In this document: positions 38,500 to 51,541 of the stretch, one piece after another | Layout of the letters: the number at the start of each line of letters is the position of its first letter | How positions within the stretch are numbered: position 1 is the first letter of the stretch | Assembly: GCA_023101725.1 (NCBI GenBank) | Contig: JALJCO010008621.1 | Location: 1,657,001 to 1,721,000 of the forward strand | Source: Atherinomorus stipes | Taxonomy: Eukaryota > Chordata > Actinopteri > Atheriniformes > Atherinidae | DNA length: 64,000 bases | Direction of reading: 5' to 3' | Made by a program: the position numbers and the translations under genes | Notes under the pieces: model-generated | The model's input: the letters and a program-made list of their open reading frames with translations, nothing else | Database searches by the model: none | Told to the model about the DNA's origin: nothing

Positions 38500-39365
38500 G
38501 CAAATGGCATCAGATCTTTATGCTCAATTCAGATTTCTTTTGCTGAGGTCTTTCTTTTCCGTGGTTGTTCACATTATAATCTAATGTGAATATAACCACC
38601 ATCAGACTCCAGTATGCCCAGTCTGTGGCTCTGAAGACACACAGACACAACTTAGCGTGTCAGTTTAAAAAGCTGTTTTGCAATTGAAGTAAAAAAAAAA
38701 AAAAAAGATGTAATTTGGTTTTGTCCATTGTTGTCCACTGTCCGTCTCATTTCAGTGATGTAAAAGTCAGAGGATGCAACATAATCATGCACTACAGTGG
38801 TCTTCCAAGGATGTTTTACAAAGGAATTTTTGCTAGAAATGATAAGGTGACCTTGAATGGAGAACTTGCTAGCTGCAGAGGACCCCAAGATTCCAGATCT
38901 GAAGATGGCTGTGCCCCCACCTGTCCTCCATCATTGTTTTTTTTTTTTAAATAGGTTTTATATCCACTATGTTTCTTGTGTAAATTGTACCGAGTTGTTA
39001 TGGATAATTACGTTGTTACGATGGGGTTACTCATGAAACGTTGCAGCAATATATGTGGTTTGTCAACCGTTATCACAGGTTTTTACAATTGATTTGAGAT
39101 TTTCTTGTTTTATAAAGCATAACTGTAGATGCTGGTATGGCAATTGCCTGGTAATGACGTCACCTGACGAATTACAAGACAACTTGAATGCACCATGACT
39201 GTTTAGTCTAAGGTCGCTTTGAAAAACATCAGATACGTGTCATATAAGTGACTCGGGTCTGATTTGGAAAAAAACTGGGTGCTGTTCAGGTTGTCATAAA
39301 AAGATCAGATATGGGTAAAAAATCAGATTTGAAGTTTGTTTGTCTGTGTGAATGCAACCTAAGAG
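38500..39365. mobile_element. Probable hAT-like repeat, boundaries uncertain
   Basis: The left part reads TATGCTCAATTCAGATTTCT then GTTGTTCACATTATAATC. The right part reads AGACTCGGGTCTGATTTGG-like words then CTGTGTGAATGCAACC near 39345-39358. These phrases are typical of a family of fish hAT-derived repeats with GTGTGAACGCA ends (recalled). No clear inverted pair or duplication was found. The middle (about 38650-38960) may be unrelated sequence. Confidence 0.4.
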
Positions 39366-39603
39366 AAAAAGGCTTAAAAAGCTTTTCTTGCTATTTTTTT
39401 TTGTTTGTTTGTTTGTTTTGTTTCCTTGGACCAATACAAACAATTAATGTTTTTAAAGAAATGGTTCAGATACATTTTTATTGTAAAATGAGAAAAAAAG
39501 TAAAAAATTATGATATAATGTTGTTAAAATAAGGTATTAAAAGTTTAAAATATGATGATAATTTAATGATAAAATGTGTCCCCTATCATAAGATTCTTTT
39601 ACT

Positions 39604-39610
<7 letters not shown>

Positions 39611-39637
<27 letters not shown>
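39611..39637. repeat. (TA)n microsatellite
   Basis: Perfect 27-base TA run, about 270 bases from the donor of the samd12 N-terminal exon on its intron side. Confidence 0.97.
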
Positions 39638-39909
39638 GGAAATAAGTTTTAAGAAATAAAAATATAATAAATTCAGTTAGAGATACTGTATATTTCATTG
39701 GACCTAATAAAATAAAAATAAAAGATACATGCAATAAAAACCCTTTACTTAAATAAATACTTAAAGTTTTGCTGTCTCTTCTTTAAAAAGTAATTTAATT
39801 TCTTTTTTTTTAAATCATAAGCAAAAGTTCATTTAAAAGTTATTCTTGTGCATTGAAAACACTCCTGTGCATGGCAGCCTCTGCTCTCTCCATGAGGGTA
39901 TCTGCATAC

Positions 39910-40094
39910 CTGGATGCCCTCTGTGCCAGGCTGCTGCAGCAGTTTGACGGTACGTGTGTGTGCTGTTTTCTGGCCACGGCCGTCGTGCCAGGTCAGGTTG
40001 CTTCCTCCGGCGCGACGCGGCAGCTGGTAGCTCAGCTCCTCAGCAGACACCGTGTGCTCCAGGGAGGCACGGCAAAAGCTGAAGCTGGACGCCG
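39910..40094 (-). CDS. samd12: samd12 internal coding exon, N-terminal region
   Basis: 185 nt exon on the minus strand. The acceptor is a pyrimidine-rich tract ending in CCACAG just above 40094; the donor is CAG|GTATGC at 39910/39909. It enters in phase 1 (first two bases complete a split codon) and leaves in phase 0, giving 61 full codons with no stop. The product begins ASSFSFCRASLEHTVSAEEL, passes through LPRRAGGSNLTWHDGRG and ends TVKLLQQPGTEGIQ. Joined in phase 0 to the exon at 22800 the junction reads TEGIQ|LRPGEAF, which resembles AEGIK|LQIEGEG near the start of mammalian SAMD12 (recalled, not searched). The rest of the exon has no mammalian counterpart I recognise; it is basic, polar and probably disordered. 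There is no in-frame ATG between the upstream stop and the acceptor, so an earlier exon must carry the start. Assignment rests on phase, strand, position and the short junction match. Confidence 0.82.
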
Positions 40095-41648
40095 CTGTGG
40101 GTAGAAAAGCAGAGGATTAGGACCAAAAACAGAAGGAGACAAAAATGAGGGATAAAAATTACTGTAATAAACACCTCTTATTGTCTTTCTTTGAGGATTT
40201 CCAAATAATTAGATCACTAGAATAAAAATAAGTAAATAAATAGATAGATAAAAACAATTCATATTCCTGTAAGACTATAACAGACTGCATTCCATCCAAA
40301 TGACGTGCTTTGTGTATTTGCTGTTGTACAACTACAAACAGATGGCTGATGCAGTGATGCTGCACGAAAATGGTATAACTCCACTGTGATCTCCAATTAC
40401 ACTGAGTGCTTTTTCGCAAAAACAGCAAATGATTTCTGGATCTTTGTCTATCTTTTCAGATTAGTCCTTGATTATTTAAATCCCGCATCATGGATATGAT
40501 AGTTCTTTCCCTCTCGTTGTCCCCCTCACCCTTTCCTCCCAGGGCTGAGTGTTGCCTAACTGTAAAGCAAACATGGTCAGTGCAGAGTCAAGGTGCAGAT
40601 GTGTGAAAGTCACAAGTCATCCTCTGCAGCTCAGATCAAAATGAATGGGCTGCTGAGCTTTTGTTTGGTTGGGCAGTGCATTTAATCCAGAGTTGATGGG
40701 GTGTCATTTCCCACCTCTACCTACGAACTAGTGTAAAAAAAAACTTGGTGTGATGTTCAAAATAGAGAAGACAGGATAACTGAGGTGAAGGAGGTTACTT
40801 AACAGTAAGGGAGACAGAGCCTGCTTGTTAAACACGGTTAAAGGCTTTTTGCTGTAACATGAATTTTTAAAAAACTGGATACACTAATGTGATATTATGT
40901 CAGATGTCAGAGCGTTTAAATAACTCTCCGCTTTGGGCACATTTCACATGTCATTCCAAGCTTTTCACAAGTCATTTTACAGCACTGAATCACACCTAAA
41001 ACGGTTAAGGTTAAGGGAAAGGTTCAGAGCAGGGCGAAAAATGACATGCATAAAAATACGACTTGATACGTTATTTCATACCTGACTGGATAGACAAGAA
41101 ATCCATTTATTAGGGGTTAATGGAAACCATTAAGCAACAGAGAGCTGACATTTTGTAACTTGGCTATGAATGCGGCTTTTCTACATGTTACATGTGTGCA
41201 TATGACAATAGTATATTACAGTTTTCATGAAATATAACATCCAGCCAAAATTACAACATATCTTAAGATGTTCGATGGGTTAAAAATACCCAAAACCTGC
41301 TCGCAAGACACTGAAGATCTGAAGATGGTTTTGTCTGTTCAGGAGAATTTGTGCTACTGAGACAGAAACAGATTTGCTGATGACAGATCTAAAAGTGGAA
41401 CAAAGTGTAATAATGTTACATTCACTGCTTTCTTATTTGGAAAAAAAAAAGTCTTTGCTAGAGAACAACATCAGAGACTGCTTCAAGGTGAAAAAAGGCT
41501 CATTTCATCTCCACAGAATTGCTTCTTAATTTCTTTTTCTCTCTCCAGCAGCATGTGGCCCAGATTAAAAACTAGACTAGACTCAACATGGTTATGTGTT
41601 TCTATGGAGAATATGATGCAACCAATATTCATTTGACCCAAATAGAAT

Positions 41649-41667
41649 ATTTATTTATTTATTTATT
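41649..41667. repeat. (TTTA)n short tetranucleotide run
   Basis: About five units of ATTT/TTTA. Confidence 0.9.
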
Positions 41668-41923
41668 GACGTAGATATACCTGATTCAATCCTATCTCGT
41701 TGTCAGCAGTAGTGTGTAAATGTTTGGGCTCTGAGGGCGAGAACGTGCTCACAGAACTGGATGGATTAGCGGTGTCCAACATTAGCTCCTAAGGGTCAAT
41801 CCTGTAACTACAGTAACAGGAGAGGACGATATTACAGTATATCCCTCGGACGTTAGTTCCACACAGCTGGACTGGGAGTGAGCCAGATGTCTTGTAGGTG
41901 GCTGAAATCAGCATATTCTCTTT

Positions 41924-43532
41924 AAGCCCCATTTCCACCAGTGAGCCCAGGTCGGGACTGGATGGTACGGTACATCCTGATCTCTGTAGCATTTCCAGAG
42001 CCAACTGTACCCTTACCCAGCAGGTGGTGTATCGGCTGGACAGGGATAGCTACATTAGCTACATAATAGTGTGACGTCAAAGTGGCGCAATGCCAGCCTT
42101 CAATTATCACAAAGAAGAAAATGACCCAGAAATGAAGGGTGAGAACGACTGACATTCAGCAGTCTGTATTATTTCTTCTTGGCATGTGGCTTTAGTTTAC
42201 AAAAAAAAAATTTAAATGAAAAAAAATCAACCATATTTGAAAGGATAACTTTCTTTTTTTTTTCAAAAAAGACAAGACGATGGTATATGTTTGTTCTTTT
42301 ATTCTACTTAATTTAATTTGGTGTGCATAGGAGAAAGAGTATGTATGTGTATAGGGGAATCGTAGAGGGTGTTGTTGTAATAGTGTTCTCTTCATCCGTG
42401 GGGTGGCTAAGGCGAGACTAGACTCAGTTACGCCACTAAGAGAAATAAAGGTTTCAGCTGGTTAAAATAGGTTTTTGGCAAGCTAGAACTGGGGGGGTGA
42501 ATTTTTTAATATGTTGAGTTTTTTCTTAAATTACACATAATTAAGGGCGTGTCCTTAGTTGACATGCGGCAGACCGGAAGCTCCGCCTGCCGACCGGAGG
42601 CTCTGTTGCTCCTTCTGCTTTATAAGGTCTCAGTTGTACAGGCGCACACGGCGGTGTTTAGCAGCGAATTGCAAGTTAGCATGTCTTCCTTCCATGCCGC
42701 TTAGGGGGCTTATCTTTGTTAGCTCCTCTTAGTTTCGTGTTAGCTAGTTAGCGTTTAGCCCACAGTACGTCAGCTGTCAATCATTTGCCCCGCGGCGCGC
42801 TGGCCATTTTAGTTTTTCCTGGAGTGACGACGTACGTGACACGGAAGATGGCGACGGTAAGACACGCCCACCTGGCTTCACATTTCTCTATTCAGAAGAG
42901 ACCGGAAGCTACGTCCAGTAATTATATACAGTCTATGATGTGTATGCAAATGTGTTGTTTGAGATACACTTGGGGGACTGTTGATACAATGGGTTGTTCT
43001 TAATATGTGCACTTTGTAACGCTGTTATGCATTAAAAGTACTGTATAGAAAAAATTGATTTGATTTAATTTAATTTGTTAGAGAAATTAAGGAGTTGTGC
43101 TGCAGGTAATGCCTGATAGAGGCTGCACTTTTTTGCATTTCCTCAGGCAAAAACTGCATCTGACCTGACCCGGTCCCAGCTTTTTTTGGGACCCTTCCGT
43201 TAGGGTACCAATCTTACCAACCTAAAACGGTGGAGCTTGACATGCTACAATCCACTAAAAAGAATCATCACTTCCTGTTAATTCAAGGCAGGCCTCACGT
43301 TGTTATGTAGCTGATGCAGCTATCTCTATCCAGCCGATATGCCGCCTACGGTGGAAATGCTGCAGAAATCAGGTTTTACCATACCATCTTCCACCTAACT
43401 GACCCGATGGTGGAAATGGTCTAAAAACATAGAACGAGTAGAACATAATGGTATCCGTCCCAGTTTTTGCCAATGGAAACACAAAAAAATGCAGACCAAC
43501 CTGACTCAGACCCGCTGGTGGAAATGGGGCTT
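41924..43532. mobile_element. Long-TIR DNA element, 1.6 kb, carrying a nested insert
   Basis: Perfect 18-bp ends: AAGCCCCATTTCCACCAG at 41924-41941 and its complement at 43515-43532. Inverted similarity continues imperfectly to about 42066 on the left and 43303 on the right (for example ATCGGCTGGACAGGGATAGC against ATCGGCTGGATAGAGATAGC). The right arm is longer, with a second GGTGGAAATG block, suggesting internal duplication. Target duplication unclear. No intact transposase. Confidence 0.75.
42540..42945. mobile_element. GC-rich insert inside the long-TIR element
   Basis: Begins AATTAAGGGCGTGTCCTTAG and ends near TTATATACAGTCTATGATG, a terminal phrase seen in many fish repeats (recalled). 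GGGCGTGTCCTTA near the left has an inverted partner TAAGACACGCCC at 42858-42869, and AGACCGGAAGCT occurs at both sides in the same orientation. CpG-rich compared with its surroundings. Treated as a nested MITE. Confidence 0.5.
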
Positions 43533-46500
43533 TTTTAATAGCACATCATTGCCGTGGTTTTTAAACCCTCAGAAATGCATTTACGTACAGAAAAAGTGAG
43601 TGTATATACTCTCTTGTTGCTGCTTCATCAAAAATCAGTGTGTGGTGTTCCCATCAATGCTGATCTGAACTGGGGCTGATAAATAACTGCAAATGCTGCA
43701 AAGTCATATGATGAGTTAGCTTTTTTTTCTTTTTTGCAGGGATATTACTGGTGTAAAAAAGCTTAAAATCTAATAAAACTTAAAGTAAGTGAAACCTGCC
43801 TTCCCTTTGTTTAGTATGGCACAGCAGACTTCTGAGTCCAGTTGAACGACAGCTGAGGTTTGTGGGAAACACCTGGTTGCAGTTGAAAGGAGAGAGGAGA
43901 AAAAAAAACTTTTCTAAACCTAGAACTCTGTTCAAGTGAATAGTGATGAACACTGTTCACACAGCCATGATGAGGGGGGGCTTTTCTTCATCTGTTCCTC
44001 TTCATACCACTTTTCCTCCCTTCATCTTGTCTATTTGACTCCTCTTTCCTCATTTCTCTTTTTTTTCATGCAGTATATTCCTTGCTTTCACATCTTCCAG
44101 CATTTCACAGTTTCTGTCTTGTTACCATGTCTTTGGAGTCGCTGGGATCAACTGGGCCCAAGTCTGATGTAATTACTGCCAGTCAAACTGAGGGAGGGAG
44201 ATAGGATGGAGGAAGATGGGAAGCTTAGCACCTCCAAACCCTAAAGACCTGCCAGTCTCACAGAAAAAGACAAGAGAAAGCATACAACCAAGAGCAAGAT
44301 AGATGAGAGAGAAAACAGGAGAGCTGTAATAAAGCCCTAGATCCATCTAACCAAACAAGACTTTATAAAGATAAAAGAAGTCAGGAGGGAGATACAAGAA
44401 CATGAAACAACTGTATTCCACAAGTCCAGACTTTCCTGTTGTTAGATAGGGACCTCACACTTCACAGACATAACTTTTACATGAAGAAGTGCTGGATCAT
44501 GACTTCCCTCTTCTGCCGAAATCTAAATCTCTTCCACATTGCTGCACTCCTCCACCTCCAGCAGTCATAAAATGAAGACAAAGCGCTCATTCTGCAATCT
44601 TTAATGGACTTGGTTGGCTTAACCTCCTGGCACAGGACATCACAGAGAATTTAAAATCAGACAAAGACGGTTAAATATCCATAAGGTCCAGCTAATGTCT
44701 CTTTAGAAATGGCATTGCGGCAGACTGAGTTTCTCTCAAAGACAAAACTTTGGGAAAATGGAAATCTTATATACTATGGTGCTTATGTGGAGATTATTGT
44801 CTTTTGCAGTCATATTGAGGGGTTATATTTAAACTTTCCTTGTCTGTCTCAACATGCATTTGATGAGCCTGGACAAATGCCAAATCTCTGCTGTCCTATT
44901 TGTCACTATCTGGTGTTGTATTATCTCTTGCCACCCTTGCTGGTGACTTTTATCACCTCAAGGTGAGGGAGGGGAAAGAAGAGGAGGGATAATGCAGGGT
45001 GGGTGGAGGGAGGTGGAATGAAGGGAGGAAAGTCTGAGATGCATTTTCTTACAGTAGTTTCACTGAGTTGATTAATAAAAAAGATTCCCAATGATGAAGT
45101 GCATGTTGTTTCTTTCTTTTTTTTAAGATTAGGAATATGTAGCTTCAGATTGTCAAGCTTAAAAAATGTAGAAAAGGGGGAACTTTTGGTAGTAAAGGTG
45201 CCAAAATTGAGGCAAAGTGTCACACAAATGTTTTTCTAAGTGTGTATGGGTGAGTGTGTGAAGAGGGTAGGTAGGTCAATACGACTCAGCCCAATGAAGT
45301 GTAACCTCATATCACCTCCTCTTGACTGAGCAGCATATCTGCTGTGCAAAGGGACTTCTAAATCTCAGAGGTATTCCCTTTTGAAAAGGTAATTAAGCTG
45401 CTGGGTACGGCAGCCTGGAAGGTCGTTCCAAGCCAAATCACACAGTAGATTAACATGGCATCTCAGAACATTACTCATTTGACTCCAAAAGTGTCTAAAT
45501 TAGTCCTTGTCGATTCTTTTGCTGCGTTGGTGTTCTTGTAGAAGTTGGATCGTTTTGCTTAACGTTAGCATCGACTTCGGAGTGCATGTCTTCACGTCAT
45601 TCCCTCACATGGAGGATGAGTGGCAAGAGAAGATGCCATGGTGTATCACAGTGCGTGATATTGGCATCAGCTCCCTCAAGCACCTCTTATTCAGAAAGAT
45701 GAAAATTCTATTTGCAGCCAAAGATTTTTATAAAAGTGGAAAGAAAAAAAGAATCACAGTCGCCCCCCCATTCCTTTGTAATCTTCACGGGTGTGAAACT
45801 TCATCATGCAGTGATTTCATGCCTGCGTAACACATTAAACCTGGAGTCCTAAGTATAGCTGAGAACCGACAAATGCCAAGTCTACTGGTGCATTTACCAC
45901 TGATCCCAATTTGTTGGGCCTATGGTATGTTTTGGAGTGGTGGTGGTGGTGGTGGGGGTTTTTTACAACTCTTCCACTTCACCAGACCCAGCTTTAACCC
46001 CAGGAATGAGCCATGAAATTACTCTATTTGAAAAGGCAGAAGGGAAAAAAAGATGAATCTGGTAGCAGCTTTAAAAATAAATATAAACTTAGGACCTCAG
46101 GGGTGGGATGGAAGAGAGGGGGTGGGATGCCCCATGATGCACTGCAGTCTATTATCCACTCTGACATGAGACATTGTTGCAGAGACTGGGGCTGAGGTTT
46201 ACCTTTCACAAACGATCAGTGTCATGGGAGTATGCGAATAGGGAAATGGTAGTAAACAATCCGCAGCTCCAACTCCACATCAGACCAGGGGAACGGCAAC
46301 CAAATGTGAGCATGCAACTGTCTGTGTGAGCGAACGCCAGCATTCTCACATGAATGTGAGTCACAGTGCTAGCATGCCGACTCACATATTCACACATTCG
46401 TAGATTCCCTTCCTGCATTTCTTTAGGCCGGTGAACCTGGATGAAGCTGCAGAGAAGCAGCCATGTGGATGGAAGCTGAACCCTGGATTCAAACCCCAGG

Positions 46501-48579
46501 GCAGCTTTATGTCTCAAAAGGCGCAGCGTAACTCAGGACACAGGTGGAGTTGGCATTTCTGCCATGATTCTGTAAGTGAGACTTTGCATTACCTTGAGCG
46601 CACATGCTGAAGCTGGTATGATAAATGCCAGGCTGACCTTGGTTTTCTCTTAGCTCACCTTGCTACGAGAGGAAAAACAGCCCGCCGCTTCCTCGCCAAC
46701 TGACAGAACTATTGATTATCTACAGTATCAACGTTTCAGAGAATTGCAGATCACTTCAGGTAGATCGAACAGCACACAGACACAGTCCCCTAACTCCTAA
46801 AACACTAACCGCCACTTACCACCAGCTGTCATTTCCACTCTTGTTAAAAGAAAATCCACTTTATGTTTCACAAAGGAGGAGAAAGTAAGAATGACAACAA
46901 AGAGGAAACGGGGTGGAGAGGGCTGATATGATGGCCTTTTAAGAGAATGAAACAAAAATCATGGAAAAGGCAACAAGATGTGTGGGGAAAATAGAAAACA
47001 GATGGAAAACGAACGTAAATGTTAATCACATCAGAAGAAGGAAGGGGAAAAAAGCCTGAAAGAGACGAGGCCACATATATCTGTTGTTTTCTCTCGTTCA
47101 CAGTTGAGCCCTCGTACGATGACACAGGAGGACAGATAAGATCTCAGCGACTATCAATAATCCAGAGTGAATGTCAGAGGGGAGGGAGGAAGAGGAAGGA
47201 CACAGAGGAGGAGGATATGAGGTTGAGTAATAGGATGTGAGATGTGATAAGACTTGATAAAACCGGGGAAAAGACTCAATCACTGATTACCTATGCATGC
47301 CCGCTTATAACTCGGTTACCTGCTGTTCTGCTTAGTGAAGTAGTCCAGATGTGTTTTCTGCTAAATTTATGCAAACCAGAGTTCAAGCAAAACATATATC
47401 AGTGTAAACAGAAACAGGACTGAAAATCGAACTTTCTCATTGCATAATTTCACGTTAAATTACAGTAGACATCCATCAACACTGTAAAAACATTAAAGGA
47501 AATCAAACCTTATTAATTTTGCAGAAAGAATTAAAGAAGAACTGAAGTCAGATTACAGGAGCTCTTGTCCTGTCATGATCATAGAGATTACAGTCATCTT
47601 CTGAATATCACACTCCCTCTGCAAACTTAATGTTGTTGATGTATCATGGCCATTTTAAAGAGCATTGTTGCTGACCCCTAGATTGTAAACCCTTCCTATT
47701 GGTTATCTTGTTGTTTGTATTTGAGTCTCTGTGTTAATTTGTTTGCTTAGTCTGGTGTCTAGATTGTCTTTGTTTTCAATCAGTTTTATAGCCTCTTTTA
47801 CCCTCTTCCTCAAAGGCCTTACCTTTTGTCAGGCCACAGTTTTAAATAAGAATTTGTTCTTGATCTGTCTTAAATAGCGGTTAAATAATATTTTAAAAAG
47901 TCAGAGGTGCACAGAATTACTGAACGCAAAATCCCTTTAAGTTTGCAGGAAGTTAAAACTTACAGAATAAAACACCACGATGCTATATGCTATAGCTTAA
48001 CCCTGATACTGTTTTAACTCCCACACAGTGAACAGCAACGCAAGCTCCATTAGGCAGCAGCATGCATAATGTATGCACAGTCATCACAGGGGACCAAAAA
48101 AGAGTGATTTTTGAATGAAGACTTAAGTGCCATAGCTTCAAGGGCACATAACATATGTCTGTATTTGCATTTTTCTTTTTTTCCATGAGATGCTGAATGA
48201 TTATCTAACAAGACGCTCTAACAGAGGAGGCTGCCACGTGACAAACCTGTCTGTCTGCAGCTCCTGTGCTGGTATCATTCACATCACATGGAAATCTTTG
48301 ACAAATACAGCCACATTAGTCTGGTTTGAACATCCAGATGAATTAAAGGAAATGAGGCGAAGCATGAAATGGGGAGAACTACATGAAAAGGTCAAGCAGG
48401 CAGCACACAACTTAATACAGATGTAAAGCGGGGGCACGTTGTCCAATTAAGCAGACAAAGCAGCGCTACAAGAATGAAAAAAAAATGGCATGCATGGATT
48501 AAGATCATATGGGTAGCTTCAAATTGTTCAGAAAAACTAACACTAAGCTGTACAAGCGGTGGTGCCCACTGGCAAACAG

Positions 48580-48605
48580 AATAAATAAATAAATAAATAA
48601 ATAAA
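48580..48605. repeat. (AAAT)n microsatellite
   Basis: About six units of AATA on the plus strand. Confidence 0.97.
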
Positions 48606-48722
48606 ATGACATGAATAACATCAAGTCTAATCCTTTATGGCTCAATGGAGCTCAGCTGGTGTAATCTGCTTTTGTGTGTGGTCAACTGACTCGGGTCAAG
48701 TGACATTCAATGTTCGATGACT

Positions 48723-48753
48723 GGATGTCAGGATGTCAGGATGTCAGGATGTT
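48723..48753. repeat. 8-bp tandem repeat, unit GGATGTCA, about 3.9 copies
   Basis: Three perfect copies at 48723-48746 followed by GGATGTT. Confidence 0.97.
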
Positions 48754-49416
48754 CTCTGAGTCCATTAACTTGGTTATTCCACCCATTTACATGAGACAGA
48801 TTACAACAATGTAAAACATGTTTTAGGTCGTTGCAAACAGCAATGTGTTTTACAAGTCACAAGGTCTCTGGAAACATTTTCTGAGCTGTGAAGAATAGAT
48901 TCACTTTAATGTGAAGGTAAAAATAGCAACAAAAAAACAATCAGGTTAAGCTCATAATCCAAAATCCAAATCTGTCAGATGTGACAAAAACATTCAGAGG
49001 GTTTAATTTGACTGAAGTACTACTGTGACCCTGTAATACATGAATAAATATAAGTGCAGTACTGTGATTGTAATGCAGTGATGTCACTGATATAGGTAAA
49101 GCCCACCTACAATGTATCAGGCTACTACTCCTGATGAGTTGTGATGATTATTAGTTTTGCTCAAAGAGCTCAAAGATCCAATTACAATGCTTGATTTATA
49201 AAAACTTCCCAATCCACAAAAATAATAAAACAATTCAGCCAATTTCTTTACCAAAATAAATAATCTGCAATATTAAGAAAATTCTGCATGAACTTCATTC
49301 ATCCTTGAAAAATAACTAAAAAAAACTGGAAAATAAAACATTTAAACAATCTTTTTATGTTGGATGAGTGGATGAACAGAAACGTACATGCACAGTTTTA
49401 TAGTTCAGTGCAGAAG

Positions 49417-49434
49417 TTTTTTTTTTTTTTTTTT
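49417..49434. repeat. poly(T) run, 18 bases
   Basis: Uninterrupted T18 with no recognisable retroposon attached. Confidence 0.95.
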
Positions 49435-50209
49435 AAATGATTGTTTAAAATGCATGGCTGCTGTGTGTTAGTTTGCTCCGTCAAATATTCAACAGAAGTC
49501 TTCATCTAAAAGCTTTTTTCACAAAATTTGCTTCTGGTGAAGCATACCCTCTAAACCTCTCAACCTTTTTTCATCCACCAGCTGCCACCGATTTAAACTG
49601 TTTTGAATTCATATATCAGTGAAATCCACATGCAAACATTATAAAGGGTTGGTAAATCCAATCTGGGCACCCATCTGCTTCAGTCTGATGACTTTGGCTT
49701 CAGGGCACAAGGCCGATGACTCAGGACCTCCGATACAGCCAGAGGATACATGGATTACAGATAATGGATGGCAAGACTGCAAGAGAATTTAGATATATTT
49801 ACAAAAAAATATATTAAACTACCTTAATCAGTGTCAGACCTCCTCAGAAGCGACTGATCAATAACATTTGGACTACAGCTTTAAAATATTAGCCTCTGCT
49901 TATAAAACCTGCATTTTCATGTGTGGATATCATTTCACTGAAATGAAAAGCAAAGATCCAACATTGCAGATTCATTTACATCTTCAGAATTTTTCTCTTT
50001 CCAATTATTCGGTGAGAAACTGTCAGCATTGTGGTTAGCTGTCAAATAAAATAACTCAGTAATCACTCCTCATATCTCAGCATTCTCTGACCTAAACTGT
50101 CACAGTTTGTCCATCATTCACTGTTCCCTTCTCTAATCTGCTGGAAATAACCCATCATGGTGCTGGAAATTGAATGAAAGCTTCTCATCTCGAATAAGAT
50201 TGCCATTTT

Positions 50210-50480
50210 GAATATTTAAGATGCGTATACGACTGTTCCCCTGGGTAGTAAAACATTCAACCTGAGTGGCTCATGAGCCATTTGGGTACAAAGTGTTAAA
50301 GCTCTGCGGCAATCTATCCCTTTTGGAGGCAGCAGGACACGAGTAATTTAACAGGTCATCACAAAAAAACAGTGTAAATTTATTTCAAGATCAAAATATT
50401 ATCTTTTCATTTCAAGTGCAATTTGAGCTGATCATTTGGAGCCAAAAGCAATAAGCCAGATGGTATTCTAATGAACTCTG
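50210..50480. promoter_or_regulatory. Candidate conserved non-coding element
   Basis: Repeat-poor stretch with an information-rich texture: CCTGAGTGGCTCATGAGCCA (containing a palindrome), CACGAGTAATTTAACAGGTC and AAGTGCAATTTGAGCTGATC. Conservation not testable here. Confidence 0.22.
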
Positions 50481-51510
50481 AAGTGCTTCATGCTATGAGA
50501 GTAGCAGGTTTTTTACCCTTAACGGGTTTTTTTTAAACTGAAATTAAAGAAACAGAAAAATAAAAGTGGCTTTTTAGTTCCCGGTTCATACAGTTATTCA
50601 CTGATAGCCTGAGAGATGGTCTGGCAGGGATCCAACACATTCTAGTCATTGACTATAGACGATAAATCACTGTCATCTTCAACTACGCTCATACAAACAG
50701 ACCAGCCTACTGAGACGTGAGTTAACTGCGTTTATTGTGAATGTCGCATGTGGTCTGTAAGTCAATGAAGAGCACTCAGCCTGTGGCCCGCCGAGGGAAA
50801 GTACCAGGAGGGCTTTGGTATTCAATACATTATTGAGTGTCCTTACACCACAACAGTCATGCAACTCGCCTGCTGTGTTAGTTATTGTATGTCAGAGCTC
50901 ATGGACCTCTGTAACATATTAGAAAAGCAACATTGGAGCCCTGCAAAAATAACCACTCAATAAAATCTACAAGCAAAGAAACACACACATTTGCATTATT
51001 GAACAAAAAGGTGTTTATAGAAATTAAAGTGAGTAAAACCATCATGTGAGTTAGTTGATGACCTGCTGTATGCCATCACTGCATGTGCACAACGAGACCA
51101 GGGCGAGGGATGAGAGAGGATAAAGGGAAATAAAAAAAGAGGGGGAAATAGGCTTATGGAAAGGGTGGAGAGCTGGTGGGGAAATAGATAAAAGTTAATG
51201 CTTTTGCAGAATCTGAGAGGTAAACAGAGAGAAAGAACGAGGGGGGAAAAAAGAGCACAGGGGGAGAAAAGGTAAACGTGCCAATGAAGTTGAAAGTGAG
51301 ATAGACGGGAGGAGAATGAAATTTGCACACTGGGAGTTCATTTGTAGATTGGTAAGCAGAGTGAATGACATGAAACAGTAACTGCAGCAGCAGAAGGGGT
51401 GGTGGTACCACTACTGTCAGCAAAGCGAAATATAACCCGCAGCTTTGAAGTCTGTTGCAGCACTCTGTGATGTGATCAAGGAATCTTCTTCCACTCTTTC
51501 CTCAAAGGAA

Positions 51511-51541
51511 GAGAAAGAAAGAAAGTAAGTAAGAAAGAAAG
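51511..51541. repeat. Imperfect (GAAA)n
   Basis: GAAAGAAAGAAAGTAAGTAA pattern, purine-rich on the plus strand. Confidence 0.9.

Larger units (their letters stand above)
22801..39909 (-). other. samd12: samd12 intron upstream of the SAM domain (17.1 kb)
   Basis: Bounded by donor CAG|GTATGC at 39910/39909 and acceptor TTTTAG at 22801. It is the most transposon-loaded intron here. I recognise nothing in 22801-24220, 27350-28700, 31370-33080, 33680-34130 and 35880-38500. Confidence 0.8.

Noticed and set aside
45507..45830. 107-codon plus-strand frame
   Set aside because: No recognisable domain, no supporting splice signals and ordinary intronic composition.
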